The notes under the pieces are model-generated. The model searched no databases. It saw only the letters and a list, made by a program, of their open reading frames with translations, and was not told the origin of the DNA. Positions 46,824 to 55,655 of a DNA stretch of 64,000 bases are shown in pieces. Origin of the DNA: Flavobacterium terrae. GTDB lineage: Bacteria; Bacteroidota; Bacteroidia; Flavobacteriales; Flavobacteriaceae. The translations under genes and the position numbers were made by a program. Position 1 is the first letter of the stretch; the number at the start of each line of letters is the position of its first letter. The stretch covers positions 310,001-374,000 of the forward strand of contig NZ_FQZI01000003.1 of assembly GCF_900142035.1 (NCBI RefSeq), given 5' to 3'.

Positions 46824-46831
46824 TATTTTTG
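46824..46831 (+). promoter_or_regulatory. -7 box of the two-repeat lipoprotein gene
   Basis: TATTTTTG fits TAnnTTTG and is 16 bases before the ATG at 46848, predicting a leader of only about ten bases. Confidence 0.45.
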
Positions 46832-46847
46832 CTAAAATTTAAATGAC

Positions 46848-47786
46848 ATGAAATATTTTTGGACAGTTTTGTTGAGTTTAATGATTATTACCTCTTGTGA
46901 TGATGGAGACATCATAGAGGATACATTTAATTTTGAAAGCGCAACAATTCAAAAATGTTCAAATTCAAATGTTCTATATAAGATTAATGATAAAGAGTCC
47001 TTAATTTTTAATGCTCCTGAAACCTATTTTTCTAACGAAGTTCAAACTCAAACTTACACAATTGGCTCAAGCAATTCATTGATGTACAGAAAATTTGTAA
47101 GCGCAACATCTGCATCAAATATTTGCGAGACACCTACTTTGCAAGTTGTTGGTGAATGGAATGCTATAGGAGGAACAATAGAAATTGTGAGTACTGAAAT
47201 TCTTAGTGGAATAACCGTTGTAGCTTATAATCACAACATTACTTTCAAAAACGTTACATTTCAAGCCTCTGACAAGCAAGTAGTTTATGATTCCTATTTT
47301 TATGGAAGCTACAGAACAGATGTAATTGATTTAGATTTTGATTATGCCTTACCTGAAGAAGTAATAGAATGTCCAAGTAACAATTTATTATTTAAGTATA
47401 ACCAGAACAATGTGTTACTATTTGATATTGACAAAGCTGCTTTATTTCAAAACTCAGTAACAACTCCTGGTAATCCAAGAACAGCATTAATTACTACTAC
47501 TACTAATAAAGTTATATACCGTGTTTACAGTGGTGGTTTAAATGAAAATTATTTTTGCAGTGCAATAACTCCTTCAACACCTACTTTAACCGAAGAATGG
47601 ATTGCTGATAATGGTGTTGACAATGTAAGTGGTATTATAAGAGTTGTAACTGAAACGACATCTACTCCAGGTGAATTTAAGCACTCAGTTTATTTGTACA
47701 AAACAACTTTTAGAAAAGGATTCCAATACTACAGTCCAAATCCTGATGGAGATTATCTATTTGGAACCTATTATACTACTTTATAG
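46848..47786 (+). CDS. Lipoprotein of two tandem repeats, function unknown
   Basis: 312 residues, lipobox IITSC at the N-terminus (Cys17). The mature protein is two copies of one module of about 140 residues. Copy one (about 32-165) opens IQKCSNSNVLYKINDKESL and contains LMYRKFVSATSASNICETPTLQVVGEWNA and NHNITFKNVTF. Copy two (about 172-310) opens VIECPSNNLLFKYNQNNVLL and contains VIYRVYSGGLNENYFCSAITPSTPTLTEEW and HSVYLYKTTF. Each copy has two cysteines in the same places (Cys near the opening and in the middle), likely a disulfide. Family unknown to me. Its end overlaps the Smr gene by 6 bases. Confidence 0.8.
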   Translation: MKYFWTVLLSLMIITSCDDGDIIEDTFNFESATIQKCSNSNVLYKINDKESLIFNAPETYFSNEVQTQTYTIGSSNSLMYRKFVSATSASNICETPTLQVVGEWNAIGGTIEIVSTEILSGITVVAYNHNITFKNVTFQASDKQVVYDSYFYGSYRTDVIDLDFDYALPEEVIECPSNNLLFKYNQNNVLLFDIDKAALFQNSVTTPGNPRTALITTTTNKVIYRVYSGGLNENYFCSAITPSTPTLTEEWIADNGVDNVSGIIRVVTETTSTPGEFKHSVYLYKTTFRKGFQYYSPNPDGDYLFGTYYTTL

Positions 47787-48335
47787 TGTTTTCTTTTGAA
47801 TAAAATAAACTTCGGTTGCTCCTAAACCATACTTTTGGTAATTAGCATCTTGAAAAGTTAAATTGTCATATCTGCCGAGAAAAAAATCAAGCTCAGCTTT
47901 TAGAACACCTTCTCCTACTCCGTGGATAAAAACAATTTTTGGAATTCTGTTTCTCATTGCGAATTCCAATTGTCTTTTAGCAGTGTCCATTTGGAGGGTC
48001 AAAATATCATAGTTATTCATTCCTTTTTTATTAGGAACTAACTTTTCGATGTGAAGATCTATTTCAAGAACAAATTCGTCTTTCTTAGATTTTTTTTCTT
48101 TTGCAAAACTTCTTGGAGCAGGAATTTCTTTTTCTTTTTTTACAGAAGAAAAATTGGTCATAGCGATGTTGTTCATCAAATCACCAGAAGATTTTATTAG
48201 TATCAATTCTTTTTCATTAAAAGTCAATTCAAAACCTTCATCTGTATCAATAGTTACTTGATTGGAAACAATTTTAATAACAACTCCATTAATATTATCA
48301 TCTAATACCGAAACTTTATCCCCTTTTGCAAACAT
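47781..48335 (-). CDS. Smr-domain protein
   Basis: 184 residues. N-terminal small beta barrel (about 1-50: KGDKVSVLDDNINGVVIKI) and C-terminal Smr domain (about 95-184) with EIDLHIEKL, VFIHGVGEGVLKAELDFFL and LGATEVYF. Smr domains are nicking endonucleases or RNA/DNA-binding modules related to the MutS2 C-terminus. In flavobacteria this two-part version (beta-barrel plus Smr) is common. Its ATG overlaps the stop of the small membrane protein gene by one base. Convergent to the lipoprotein gene with a 6-base overlap and no terminator. Confidence 0.88.
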   Translation of the reverse strand: MFAKGDKVSVLDDNINGVVIKIVSNQVTIDTDEGFELTFNEKELILIKSSGDLMNNIAMTNFSSVKKEKEIPAPRSFAKEKKSKKDEFVLEIDLHIEKLVPNKKGMNNYDILTLQMDTAKRQLEFAMRNRIPKIVFIHGVGEGVLKAELDFFLGRYDNLTFQDANYQKYGLGATEVYFIQKKTL

Positions 48336-48514
48336 TATTCTTCGTCTTGTTCTTGATTCTTACTTGGTACTTTTCTACTCAAACGCATCATTCCATAAAA
48401 AAGTAATACAAATCCCATTACTTGTACCCAAATATTAGGCTGTTCTGAATTAAGTTGCCAAAATAATACACCAACAACTATTAACATCAAAATAAACAGA
48501 ATAACTTTTTTCAT
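48335..48514 (-). CDS. Small two-helix membrane protein
   Basis: 59 residues from ATG 48514 (MKKVILFILMLIVVGVLFWQ); ATG 48547 would add eleven. Two hydrophobic helices (about 2-20 and 28-44) with a polar tail ending NQEQDEE. No known family; likely inner-membrane. Overlaps the Smr gene start by one base, so the pair is translated together. Confidence 0.65.
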   Translation of the reverse strand: MKKVILFILMLIVVGVLFWQLNSEQPNIWVQVMGFVLLFYGMMRLSRKVPSKNQEQDEE

Positions 48515-48604
48515 AGAATTTCTTTTTTCAAAAGTAAGAACTTTCATCCTTTTATATTTTTAAATGAATATAATATTTTGTAAAATTGACTAAAAATAAA
48601 AACA

Positions 48605-48889
48605 ATGCCAGCCGAAGATTATATGTTACCCTGCATGAATAAATCACTTTTTGGAGTTGATTGTATGGGTTGTGGAACACAAAGAGCGCTTATTTTACTC
48701 TCTAAAGGAGAATTTAAAGAGGCTTTTTATATGTTTCCAGCTATTTATACTACAGTTTTATTATTCTTATTTTTAGGATTGCATTTTATTGACAAGTCAA
48801 GAAACTATCATAAATTAATCATTACCATGGCAATACTTAATGCCGTGATAATGGTTATTTCATACATTTACAAACAAACTAATTTTTAA
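48605..48889 (+). CDS. DUF2752 membrane protein
   Basis: 94 residues. The family motif lies at the N-terminus: LPCMNKSLFGVDCMGCGTQRALILLSKGEFKEAF, i.e. CxGCGxxRA. Two helices follow (about 43-60 and 72-90). DUF2752 proteins are small membrane proteins of unknown function, often close to CCC-motif proteins. Here the CCC-motif gene begins 11 bases later on the same strand, which fits that pairing. Confidence 0.85.
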   Translation: MPAEDYMLPCMNKSLFGVDCMGCGTQRALILLSKGEFKEAFYMFPAIYTTVLLFLFLGLHFIDKSRNYHKLIITMAILNAVIMVISYIYKQTNF

Positions 48890-48900
48890 TCAAATCAAAC

Positions 48901-49233
48901 ATGGAAAAACAAAAATTGCCCAACGGTACTACCGTTTTAGTTTTAGGAATTTTATCAATCGTAACTTGCTGTTGCTATGGCATTATTAGTATTGTATTAG
49001 GAGGTGTAGGTGTGTATCTTGCAGGAAAAGATATGGCATTGTACAAAGAGAATCCTGAATTATACTCTAATTATAATAATGTTAATACTGGTAGAATTTT
49101 AAGCATCATTGGAATTGTGCTAGGAGTTATTTATCTAATTTATATGATTTGGATTATTGCAACCTTTGGATTTGAAAATCTTCAAAACCCTGAAGTCATG
49201 CAAGAAAAAATTAGACAAATGATGGGACAATAA
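48901..49233 (+). CDS. CCC-motif membrane protein (DUF4190-like)
   Basis: 110 residues with two membrane helices. The first has VLGILSIVTCCCYGIISIVLGGVGVYLAGKD, carrying the three adjacent cysteines that name the family; the second is ILSIIGIVLGVIYLIYMIWII. Between them lies a polar loop with repeats of Asn and Tyr. Function unknown; forms a two-gene unit with DUF2752, ended by the bidirectional terminator at 49252-49280. Confidence 0.85.
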   Translation: MEKQKLPNGTTVLVLGILSIVTCCCYGIISIVLGGVGVYLAGKDMALYKENPELYSNYNNVNTGRILSIIGIVLGVIYLIYMIWIIATFGFENLQNPEVMQEKIRQMMGQ

Positions 49234-49251
49234 TCTCAAAATATAATAATA

Positions 49252-49280
49252 AAAAAACCGAGCAAATTGCTCGGTTTTTT
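49252..49280. terminator. Bidirectional terminator
   Basis: AAAAAACCGAGCA / TGCTCGGTTTTTT arms with loop AAT, serving the CCC-motif gene (plus) and the DUF5362 gene (minus). Confidence 0.9.
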
Positions 49281-49295
49281 ATTTATTTAATACTT

Positions 49296-49742
49296 CTAAT
49301 AGTTTGCGGCTGCAAATATACCAGCAAAAATAGCTATAACAAATAGTAGAGCATAAATTGATAATAAAACTAACATCATAATACCTAAAAACTTATGATG
49401 AGATTTTAATTTTTCTAATCCAGCCTCAAGTAATTCTGAATCATTTGATACCAACGCTTTTTTTGTGTCTGTTGCATATTTGTACAAATAATATACAGGC
49501 AAATAATAAATTCCAGCCATTAATAAATACAAAATTGTAAAAATTCCAGAAGGAAAAGAACGCATTGCTGAAACTTCAGGAGACACGAAAGTAGCAATTA
49601 TTCCCATAAAAAATGCAATTACAACCATAATTCCAATCCCAACAAATCCAATTATTGCTAATATTTTAGACCATTTTGCACTTTCTTGTAAATATTCTTT
49701 AGCATCAACACTAACTACTAAAGTATCATTTCTATTTTCCAT
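49296..49742 (-). CDS. DUF5362-like membrane protein
   Basis: 148 residues with three to four membrane helices (about 24-48, 63-84 and 118-143). VDAKEYLQESAKWSKILAIIGFVGIGIMV and a polar loop with YATDTKKALVSNDSELLEAGLEKLKSHHKFLGIM resemble the DUF5362 family of Bacteroidota. No catalytic motif. 28 bases downstream of rocD on the same strand, so it may share its transcript. Confidence 0.75.
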   Translation of the reverse strand: MENRNDTLVVSVDAKEYLQESAKWSKILAIIGFVGIGIMVVIAFFMGIIATFVSPEVSAMRSFPSGIFTILYLLMAGIYYLPVYYLYKYATDTKKALVSNDSELLEAGLEKLKSHHKFLGIMMLVLLSIYALLFVIAIFAGIFAAANY

Positions 49743-49770
49743 TAATTTTAAATATTCTTTTTACTTGTTA

Positions 49771-51015
49771 TTACTTTTCAAATTGTTTTAGAGTAGAAAT
49801 GATTATCGATATACAATCTCTCAACTGCTCTTCGTTCATTACTAATGGTGGTGCAAAACGAATAATATTTCCATGTGTAGGTTTTGCCAATAAACCATTT
49901 TCAGCTAGTTTCATACAAATGTTCCAAGCTGTATCACTTTCTTCAGCATCATTAATCACAACAGCGTTTAATAACCCTTTACCACGAACTAAAGTAGCAA
50001 TGCTTGAAGTAGCAATATAATTAGCTAATTCTTGACGGAATATTTTACCTAAACACTCAGAATTTTCAGCCAATTGTTCATCTTTTACAACTTCTAATGC
50101 TTCAATAGCTACTGCAGCAGCAACTGGATTTCCACCAAAAGTTGAACCATGTTGACCAGGCTTAATCACATTCATAATTGAATCGTTAGCCAAAACAGCA
50201 GATACTGGATAAGCACCTCCAGATAAAGCTTTTCCTAAAATCAAGATATCTGGTTGCACATTTTCATGGTGAACTGCTAATAATTTTCCTGTACGAGCAA
50301 CTCCTGTTTGTACTTCATCGGCAATAAATAAAACATTATGTTTTTCACACAATTCTTTTGCTTTTGCCAAATATCCTTCGGCAGGAACATATACCCCAGC
50401 TTCTCCTTGAATAGGTTCAACAAGGAAACCAGCAATATTTGGTGATGAAGTAATTGCTTTTTCTAATGCATCGATATCATCATAAGCAATTTTTATAAAC
50501 CCTGCTGTATAAGGTCCAAAATTTTTACGAGCATTTTCGTCATTAGAAAACGAAATAATTGTAGTAGTTCTTCCGTGGAAGTTATTTTCACAAACAATTA
50601 TTTGAGCTTCATTTTCATTAATACCTTTTTTCTCATATGCCCATTTTCTACAAAGTTTTAAAGCTGTTTCAACCGCCTCAGCTCCTGTATTCATTGGCAA
50701 AACCTTATCAAAACCAAAATAGTTAGTTATGTATTGCTCGTAAACTCCTAACTTGTCATTATAAAATGCCCTTGAAGTTAATGTCAATGTTTGTGCTTGT
50801 TGCATCATTGCACCAACAATTCTTGGATGACAATGCCCTTGATTTACTGCCGAATAGGCAGACAAAAAATCATAATATTTTTTTCCTTCTACATCCCAAA
50901 CATAAACACCCTCTCCTCTACTTAAAACTACTGGAAGTGGATGATAATTGTGTGCTCCATGTTTGTCCTCTAATGCAATGGCTTCTGCTGAACTTAATTT
51001 TTCTAAAACTGCCAT
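49771..51015 (-). CDS. rocD: Ornithine--oxo-acid aminotransferase
   Basis: 414 residues, PLP fold type I. Converts ornithine and 2-oxoglutarate to glutamate semialdehyde and glutamate, joining arginine and proline metabolism. Signatures: [94 protein letters not shown] and [16 protein letters not shown] (PLP lysine). These are OAT rather than acetylornithine aminotransferase patterns. No other arginine gene nearby. A -7 box TAAATTTG is at 51087-51094. Confidence 0.94.
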   Translation of the reverse strand: MAVLEKLSSAEAIALEDKHGAHNYHPLPVVLSRGEGVYVWDVEGKKYYDFLSAYSAVNQGHCHPRIVGAMMQQAQTLTLTSRAFYNDKLGVYEQYITNYFGFDKVLPMNTGAEAVETALKLCRKWAYEKKGINENEAQIIVCENNFHGRTTTIISFSNDENARKNFGPYTAGFIKIAYDDIDALEKAITSSPNIAGFLVEPIQGEAGVYVPAEGYLAKAKELCEKHNVLFIADEVQTGVARTGKLLAVHHENVQPDILILGKALSGGAYPVSAVLANDSIMNVIKPGQHGSTFGGNPVAAAVAIEALEVVKDEQLAENSECLGKIFRQELANYIATSSIATLVRGKGLLNAVVINDAEESDTAWNICMKLAENGLLAKPTHGNIIRFAPPLVMNEEQLRDCISIIISTLKQFEK

Positions 51016-51086
51016 GATAATAATTTGTTATTGATTGGTAAAATCGCAATTCCTTCTTGCTGGTGAGAAATCAACCATATTTGCTA

Positions 51087-51094
51087 CAAATTTA
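51087..51094 (-). promoter_or_regulatory. -7 box of rocD
   Basis: Minus-strand TAAATTTG fits TAnnTTTG, 72 bases before the ATG. Confidence 0.4.
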
Positions 51095-51114
51095 TAAATT
51101 AAACTCAAAGAATA

Positions 51115-51573
51115 TTATTTATTAAGTTGTGATTTAATATCTTCTAAAAGTTTTGTCTGTTTATTCTGAATTACAATCAACTCATGGTGCTGATGTTCTA
51201 AAATATGATCTAATTTTTTCTGAAGAATTCTTATTTCTTGTTCAGCTTTTAAATTGATTTGGAAATCCTTTTTAGCTCTTTCTCTATCTTTTTCCTCTTG
51301 ACGATTTTGACTCATCATTATTATAGGTGCTTGCAAGGCTGCTATACAAGATAAAATAAGATTTAAAAGAATAAAAGGATAAGGGTCAAAACCTTTATTA
51401 AGTAAAAAATAGGCGTTGGTGATGATCCAAGCTATTAAAAAAAATAAAAATGAGAGAATGAAAGTCCAACTTCCACCAAAATCAGCTACTTTGTCAGCCA
51501 CTCGTTGACCCAAAGTTCTTTTATCATTATTGTCCTCAAGTTCGGCAATACTATTTATTTCTTTATTTGTCAT
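51115..51573 (-). CDS. DUF1003 membrane protein
   Basis: 152 residues. Core: LGQRVADKVADFGGSWTFILSFLFFLIAWIITNAYFL and PYPFILLNLILSCIAALQAPIIMMSQNRQEEKDRERAKKD, the DUF1003 signature with two membrane helices, then a C-terminal coiled-coil helix (about 105-150, LKAEQEIRILQKKLDHILEH). Related to CopG-like membrane proteins of unknown function. Own promoter boxes (51598-51605, perhaps also 51606-51613). Confidence 0.9.
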   Translation of the reverse strand: MTNKEINSIAELEDNNDKRTLGQRVADKVADFGGSWTFILSFLFFLIAWIITNAYFLLNKGFDPYPFILLNLILSCIAALQAPIIMMSQNRQEEKDRERAKKDFQINLKAEQEIRILQKKLDHILEHQHHELIVIQNKQTKLLEDIKSQLNK

Positions 51574-51597
51574 AATAATTTAAAAAAAGATGAGTAT

Positions 51598-51605
51598 CAA
51601 AAGTA
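51598..51605 (-). promoter_or_regulatory. -7 box of the DUF1003 gene
   Basis: Minus-strand TACTTTTG fits TAnnTTTG, 25 bases before the ATG; a second fit, TAAATTTG, abuts it at 51606-51613. Confidence 0.4.
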
Positions 51606-51775
51606 CAAATTTAAGACCGCTAAAAGCTAACTTAAAAACCAGATATTTTTTTTCAAAACATCACTAATAATGAATAAGCACTAAACTTTACAATTTTATT
51701 ACATAACTTAATTTTATTAACCTTTTCTTACATTTTTAAAAATATTCTGATTAAATTTTCCTAACAATAGGATTC

Positions 51776-51783
51776 TATGTTTG
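51776..51783 (+). promoter_or_regulatory. -7 box of the PhoX-like lipoprotein gene
   Basis: TATGTTTG fits TAnnTTTG, 25 bases before the ATG. The upstream 51614-51770 is AT-rich with nothing else recognisable. Confidence 0.45.
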
Positions 51784-51807
51784 CATCGAAATCAAAATTA
51801 ACTACAA

Positions 51808-53259
51808 ATGAAAACTTTAAACGTTTTGATGAGTGCAGCTTTATTAGGATCTTTTATTGCTTGTAACTCTGATGATGACAACACAACAAACAACGAAACA
51901 AACAATCCTGTTGTTTTAAAAAATCATTCAACAACTCCTGCATTTTTAAATGCAAAGTCTGAATTCAGCACAATTCAATTATTCTCTCTTTTCTCTAGTG
52001 AAGATACTTTTTCGGAAACTCCTGAATATGTATTTGCTGGTTCAGCTGATGGTTCTGGATTATTTAAAAACTCAGATGATACTTATTCATTCTTGGTAAA
52101 CAACGAAGATAATTTTGCTGTTTCAAAAATTAAATTTGATGCTTCATTCAAACCAGTTGCCGGAGAATATATTTTAAACTCAAATGGAGCTGGGACTAGA
52201 CTATGTTCTGCTTCATTAGCAACTCCAGAAATTCATGGTTTTGGTCCATTATTTTTAACAGCTGGAGAAAGTGATAGTGAATCACAAGTTCACGGTTTAA
52301 CTCCATATGATACAAAAGCAAACAATAGTACACCTAGACCAATCTTAGGTTTTGGAAGATGGTGCGCAGAGAATGCAGTACCATTATCAAAAAATGCTTT
52401 TTCTGGGCAAACAATTGTTCTTTTAGGAGATGATGACTCTGGAACTTACGGAGGACAATTAGTGATGTATAAATCTACTAAAGGAGATTTAAATAATGGA
52501 AAGGTATATGTTATCAAAAGAACAGATAATGTTATTAATGAAAGAACTATGACAGAAAACGGAACCTATCCTGTTGAATTTGTTGAAATTACAAATGCAA
52601 AAACCAATACTGGTTTACAAAATAATCAAGCTGCACAAGCTGCAAATGCTATCGCTTTTGGTCGTGTAGAAGACATAGATTATAATAAAACAGAAGGTAA
52701 AGAGAGAGAAATTTATTTTAATGTAACTGGACAAAACAACTCTGGTGCTAATGCCGATAATTCTCGTTCAAAATACGGTCGTGTTTACAAATTGGTTCTA
52801 GATGCTAATAATCCGTTAAGTGGTCAACTAACACTAGTTTTAGATGGTGATGACAGATCAGGAAAAGCAAAACAATTTCAAAATGTTGATAATATTTGTG
52901 TGACTAAAAACTATGTTTATCTTCAAGAAGATGCTAACGGTTATGGAGATGAAACACATGATGCATACATATATCAATACAATATTGCTACAAAAGAATT
53001 AAAAGTAGTATTTGAATTAGATCACAAAAGAAACGAACCTGGTGACAAATACTTAAGTGCATCATCTTCTAAAGGGTCATGGGAATATGGAGCTTTGATT
53101 GATGTATCTGAAACTATAGGAGTTCCTGACACTTTTATGTTGTCAATTCAACCACACTCTTGGAAAAAAGAAGCTTTTAAAGGAAAAGATGGAGGAACTT
53201 TACGTCCTAATGAAAACCAAGGAAGCCAAGTAGTTTTAATCAAAGGTTTACCTAGATAA
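51808..53259 (+). CDS. PhoX-like (DUF839) beta-propeller lipoprotein
   Basis: 483 residues. Lipobox SFIAC, Cys19, then an acidic stretch (NSDDDNTTNNETNN). Blades resemble PhoX/DUF839: GFGRWCAENAVPLSK, VLLGDDDSGTYGGQLVMYKSTKGDLNNGKVYV, VEDIDYNKTEGKEREIYFNVTG and QNVDNICVTKNYVYLQEDANGYGD, in the order of PhoX motifs, with acidic residues where PhoX binds Fe and Ca. The match is distant, so alkaline phosphatase activity is only possible. Cell surface or periplasm. It is followed by a terminator hairpin and then by a peroxidase gene on the same strand. Confidence 0.7.
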   Translation: MKTLNVLMSAALLGSFIACNSDDDNTTNNETNNPVVLKNHSTTPAFLNAKSEFSTIQLFSLFSSEDTFSETPEYVFAGSADGSGLFKNSDDTYSFLVNNEDNFAVSKIKFDASFKPVAGEYILNSNGAGTRLCSASLATPEIHGFGPLFLTAGESDSESQVHGLTPYDTKANNSTPRPILGFGRWCAENAVPLSKNAFSGQTIVLLGDDDSGTYGGQLVMYKSTKGDLNNGKVYVIKRTDNVINERTMTENGTYPVEFVEITNAKTNTGLQNNQAAQAANAIAFGRVEDIDYNKTEGKEREIYFNVTGQNNSGANADNSRSKYGRVYKLVLDANNPLSGQLTLVLDGDDRSGKAKQFQNVDNICVTKNYVYLQEDANGYGDETHDAYIYQYNIATKELKVVFELDHKRNEPGDKYLSASSSKGSWEYGALIDVSETIGVPDTFMLSIQPHSWKKEAFKGKDGGTLRPNENQGSQVVLIKGLPR

Positions 53260-53282
53260 TTCATAACCAAATCATTACAAAC

Positions 53283-53318
53283 AATTAGGAGTACATCAAG
53301 TTGTACTCCTAATTTTTA
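53283..53318 (+). terminator. Strong terminator between PhoX-like and peroxidase genes
   Basis: Perfect 13-bp arms AATTAGGAGTACA / TGTACTCCTAATT around a six-base loop, followed by TTTAAT. It ends 14 bases before the next ATG, so it could also act as an attenuator inside an operon. Confidence 0.85.
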
Positions 53319-53331
53319 ATTTTAATACTAG

Positions 53332-55098
53332 ATGAAAAAAATAATTTTTCTCATTTCGATCATTTTAACTTATCCATGTCAGGATACCACTTATAAAAAT
53401 CTAGCTCCAATTGAAAAAACAAAAGAGTTAATTCTTTCTGACTATTCTTCTTTGGTAAAAAAATCAAATCAATTAACTAGTTTGATAAAACCCGATTTTA
53501 ATAAAAAAATTGTTATAAATAGTTTTAAAGAAACTCGATTAGCTTATAAAAAAGTGGAATCCTTTATTGCATTTTATCTTCCTGAAACTTCCACTAAAAT
53601 TAATGGTGCTGCTATAGACAAAAATGATACTCAAGAAACAAGTAGAAAAATAGAAGAGGCAACCGGTTTTCAAAAAGTAGAAGAACTATTGTTTTCAGAA
53701 AAAATAGAATTAGAAGAATTAAAAAAACAAGTAAATATTTTAAATGGTTATATTGTAAGCTGCAAATCAAATCTTGAAAACCTTCAACTTAGTGATTCAA
53801 ATATTTTTGAAACTCAAAAACTTCAAATGATTCGCATTATGAGTCTTGGAATATCAGGTTTTGATTCGCCAATTGCTTTACAATCTTTACCTGAAGCAAA
53901 AGCATCTATTGAAGGGATCCTATCAGTCATTTTCAATTTTAAAGAAGATAGTGTTTTAAAAGATTTAGTCCAAAAATCTATTACATTCATTAGTAATAAC
54001 AACGATTTCAATACTTTCGACAGGGCTGATTTCATTATAAAATATTGCATTCCAATTTCTAAAAGAATTCAGGAAATACAAACAGAACTTGGAGTTAAGA
54101 ATAATCCTAATTTTGGGCCAATCAACTTTGATTATGCTACAGTTTTTGAAGAAGGTGCTTTTAATGTGAGTCATTTTGCTCCTTCTTATAATAAGAATCC
54201 CACTTCGGGACAAATTACATTAGGAGAAAAATTATTTACAGATACGATTTTGAGTGGTGATAATTCGGTTTCATGTATTACTTGTCATATTCCATCTGAA
54301 GGGTACGCTGATCACAAAACTAAGGCAGTTAAAAACGCTGCTATATCAAGAAACACTCCTACTCTTTTAAACTCTGGTTTGCAAAACACTTTATTCTTAG
54401 ATGGTAGAGTAAATTATTTAGAAGATCAAGCAAAAGCGGTGATCAATAATAAAGATGAGATGCATGGCAGCTTTTCTAAAGCCCTTGAAAAGATTAAAAA
54501 CAATAAAACATATCAGACTGAATTCAAGAAGGCTTTCCCTAATGATTTAGAAATTACTGAACAAAATCTATTAAAATCAATTGCAAGTTATGTACGTTCT
54601 TTGTCAAAATTAAATTCAAAATTTGATGAATATCTTAGAGGAAAAGCAAAATTATCTATTACTGAAAAAAGAGGTTTCAATGTATTTATGGGAAAAGGAA
54701 AATGTGCAACATGTCATTTTTTTCCTTTATTCAATGGAAGCGTTCCGCCAATGTATAATGAACTAGAAAGTGAGGTTTTAGGTGTTCCTAATCAAAAAGA
54801 AATGAAAAACGCAAAGATTGATTCAGATTTAGGAGAATATGAAATAACTAAAGCTCCTTTAAAGAAATATGCTTTTAAAACTCCAACAGTTCGCAATAGT
54901 GCTATTACCTATCCTTATATGCACAATGGTGTTTATAACTCGCTAGATGAAGTGATTGATTTTTATAACAGAGGCGGTGGTGCAGGAATAGGAATTCAAC
55001 TTGAAAATCAAACATTACCAACAGATGAATTACATCTTACTCAAACTGATATAAAAGATCTTATTGCTTTTCTTAAAACGTTAAACAACAAATATTAA
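53332..55098 (+). CDS. Di-haem cytochrome c peroxidase with imelysin-like N-terminus
   Basis: 588 residues. Lipobox-like LTYPC, Cys16. The first part (about 25-270) is all-helical and imelysin-like (FKETRLAYKKVESFIAFYLPE, INGAAIDKNDTQETS, EATGFQKVEELLFSE). The second part (about 285-585) is the MauG/CCP fold with haem motifs C315-ITCH and C458-ATCH, FTDTILSGDNSVSCITC, RNTPTLLNSGLQNTLFLDGR, AFKTPTVRNSAITYPYMHNGVY and the C-terminal LIAFLKTLN. It should reduce hydrogen peroxide or oxidise a periplasmic protein. Imelysin domains are linked to iron/haem handling. This fusion recurs in Bacteroidota. Possible partner: the PhoX-like gene. Confidence 0.9.
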   Translation: MKKIIFLISIILTYPCQDTTYKNLAPIEKTKELILSDYSSLVKKSNQLTSLIKPDFNKKIVINSFKETRLAYKKVESFIAFYLPETSTKINGAAIDKNDTQETSRKIEEATGFQKVEELLFSEKIELEELKKQVNILNGYIVSCKSNLENLQLSDSNIFETQKLQMIRIMSLGISGFDSPIALQSLPEAKASIEGILSVIFNFKEDSVLKDLVQKSITFISNNNDFNTFDRADFIIKYCIPISKRIQEIQTELGVKNNPNFGPINFDYATVFEEGAFNVSHFAPSYNKNPTSGQITLGEKLFTDTILSGDNSVSCITCHIPSEGYADHKTKAVKNAAISRNTPTLLNSGLQNTLFLDGRVNYLEDQAKAVINNKDEMHGSFSKALEKIKNNKTYQTEFKKAFPNDLEITEQNLLKSIASYVRSLSKLNSKFDEYLRGKAKLSITEKRGFNVFMGKGKCATCHFFPLFNGSVPPMYNELESEVLGVPNQKEMKNAKIDSDLGEYEITKAPLKKYAFKTPTVRNSAITYPYMHNGVYNSLDEVIDFYNRGGGAGIGIQLENQTLPTDELHLTQTDIKDLIAFLKTLNNKY

Positions 55099-55641
55099 TT
55101 ATTCATTATACATTTCTAAAAGTTTGGTAACGGTATTCCAATTACGCATGGTTGCCGTTACATTAAGTTTTTTCTCTATATACTTTTGGTCAAAACGGGT
55201 CTTTCCAGCTCCAACAGCATATTTAACGTAGATTCTATTTTTATCGATTACCGCTTCATCAGGTTTTACCTGACTCATTTTTAATTCATGAATACTGCTT
55301 TCGTTCAACTCTTTAGAAATGAAAGTAAAATACAATTTCTTAGTATCAGCATCTTTTTCTTTTAGATAAGGATTGTTATTCAAACAAGCTTCTAAATCTT
55401 CCTTAGTAACCACTATAATAGGTACATCATAACCCCACTCTTTAAAAATTTCTTGTTTAATTCTAAACCCAAGAGTTGCTCCATGTTCTTCATCGCTATC
55501 CACAAAAACATTACCCGACTGTATATAGGTTCTAACATTCTGAAAACCCATACGTTCCAATAAAACTTTTAGATCATCCATTTTAATCATGTTATGACCA
55601 GAGACATTAATACCACGAAGAAGTGCTAAATGTGTATACAT
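55099..55641 (-). CDS. DUF1697 protein
   Basis: 180 residues. MYTHLALLRGINVSGHNMIKMDDLKVLLERMGFQNVRTYIQSGNVFVDS is the family opening, with late ATMRNWNTVTKLLEMYN. Cytoplasmic ferredoxin-like fold; function unknown. Convergent to the peroxidase gene with no base between the two stops (55098/55099) and no terminator. Confidence 0.92.
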   Translation of the reverse strand: MYTHLALLRGINVSGHNMIKMDDLKVLLERMGFQNVRTYIQSGNVFVDSDEEHGATLGFRIKQEIFKEWGYDVPIIVVTKEDLEACLNNNPYLKEKDADTKKLYFTFISKELNESSIHELKMSQVKPDEAVIDKNRIYVKYAVGAGKTRFDQKYIEKKLNVTATMRNWNTVTKLLEMYNE

Positions 55642-55655
55642 AGGATTAATGAAAA

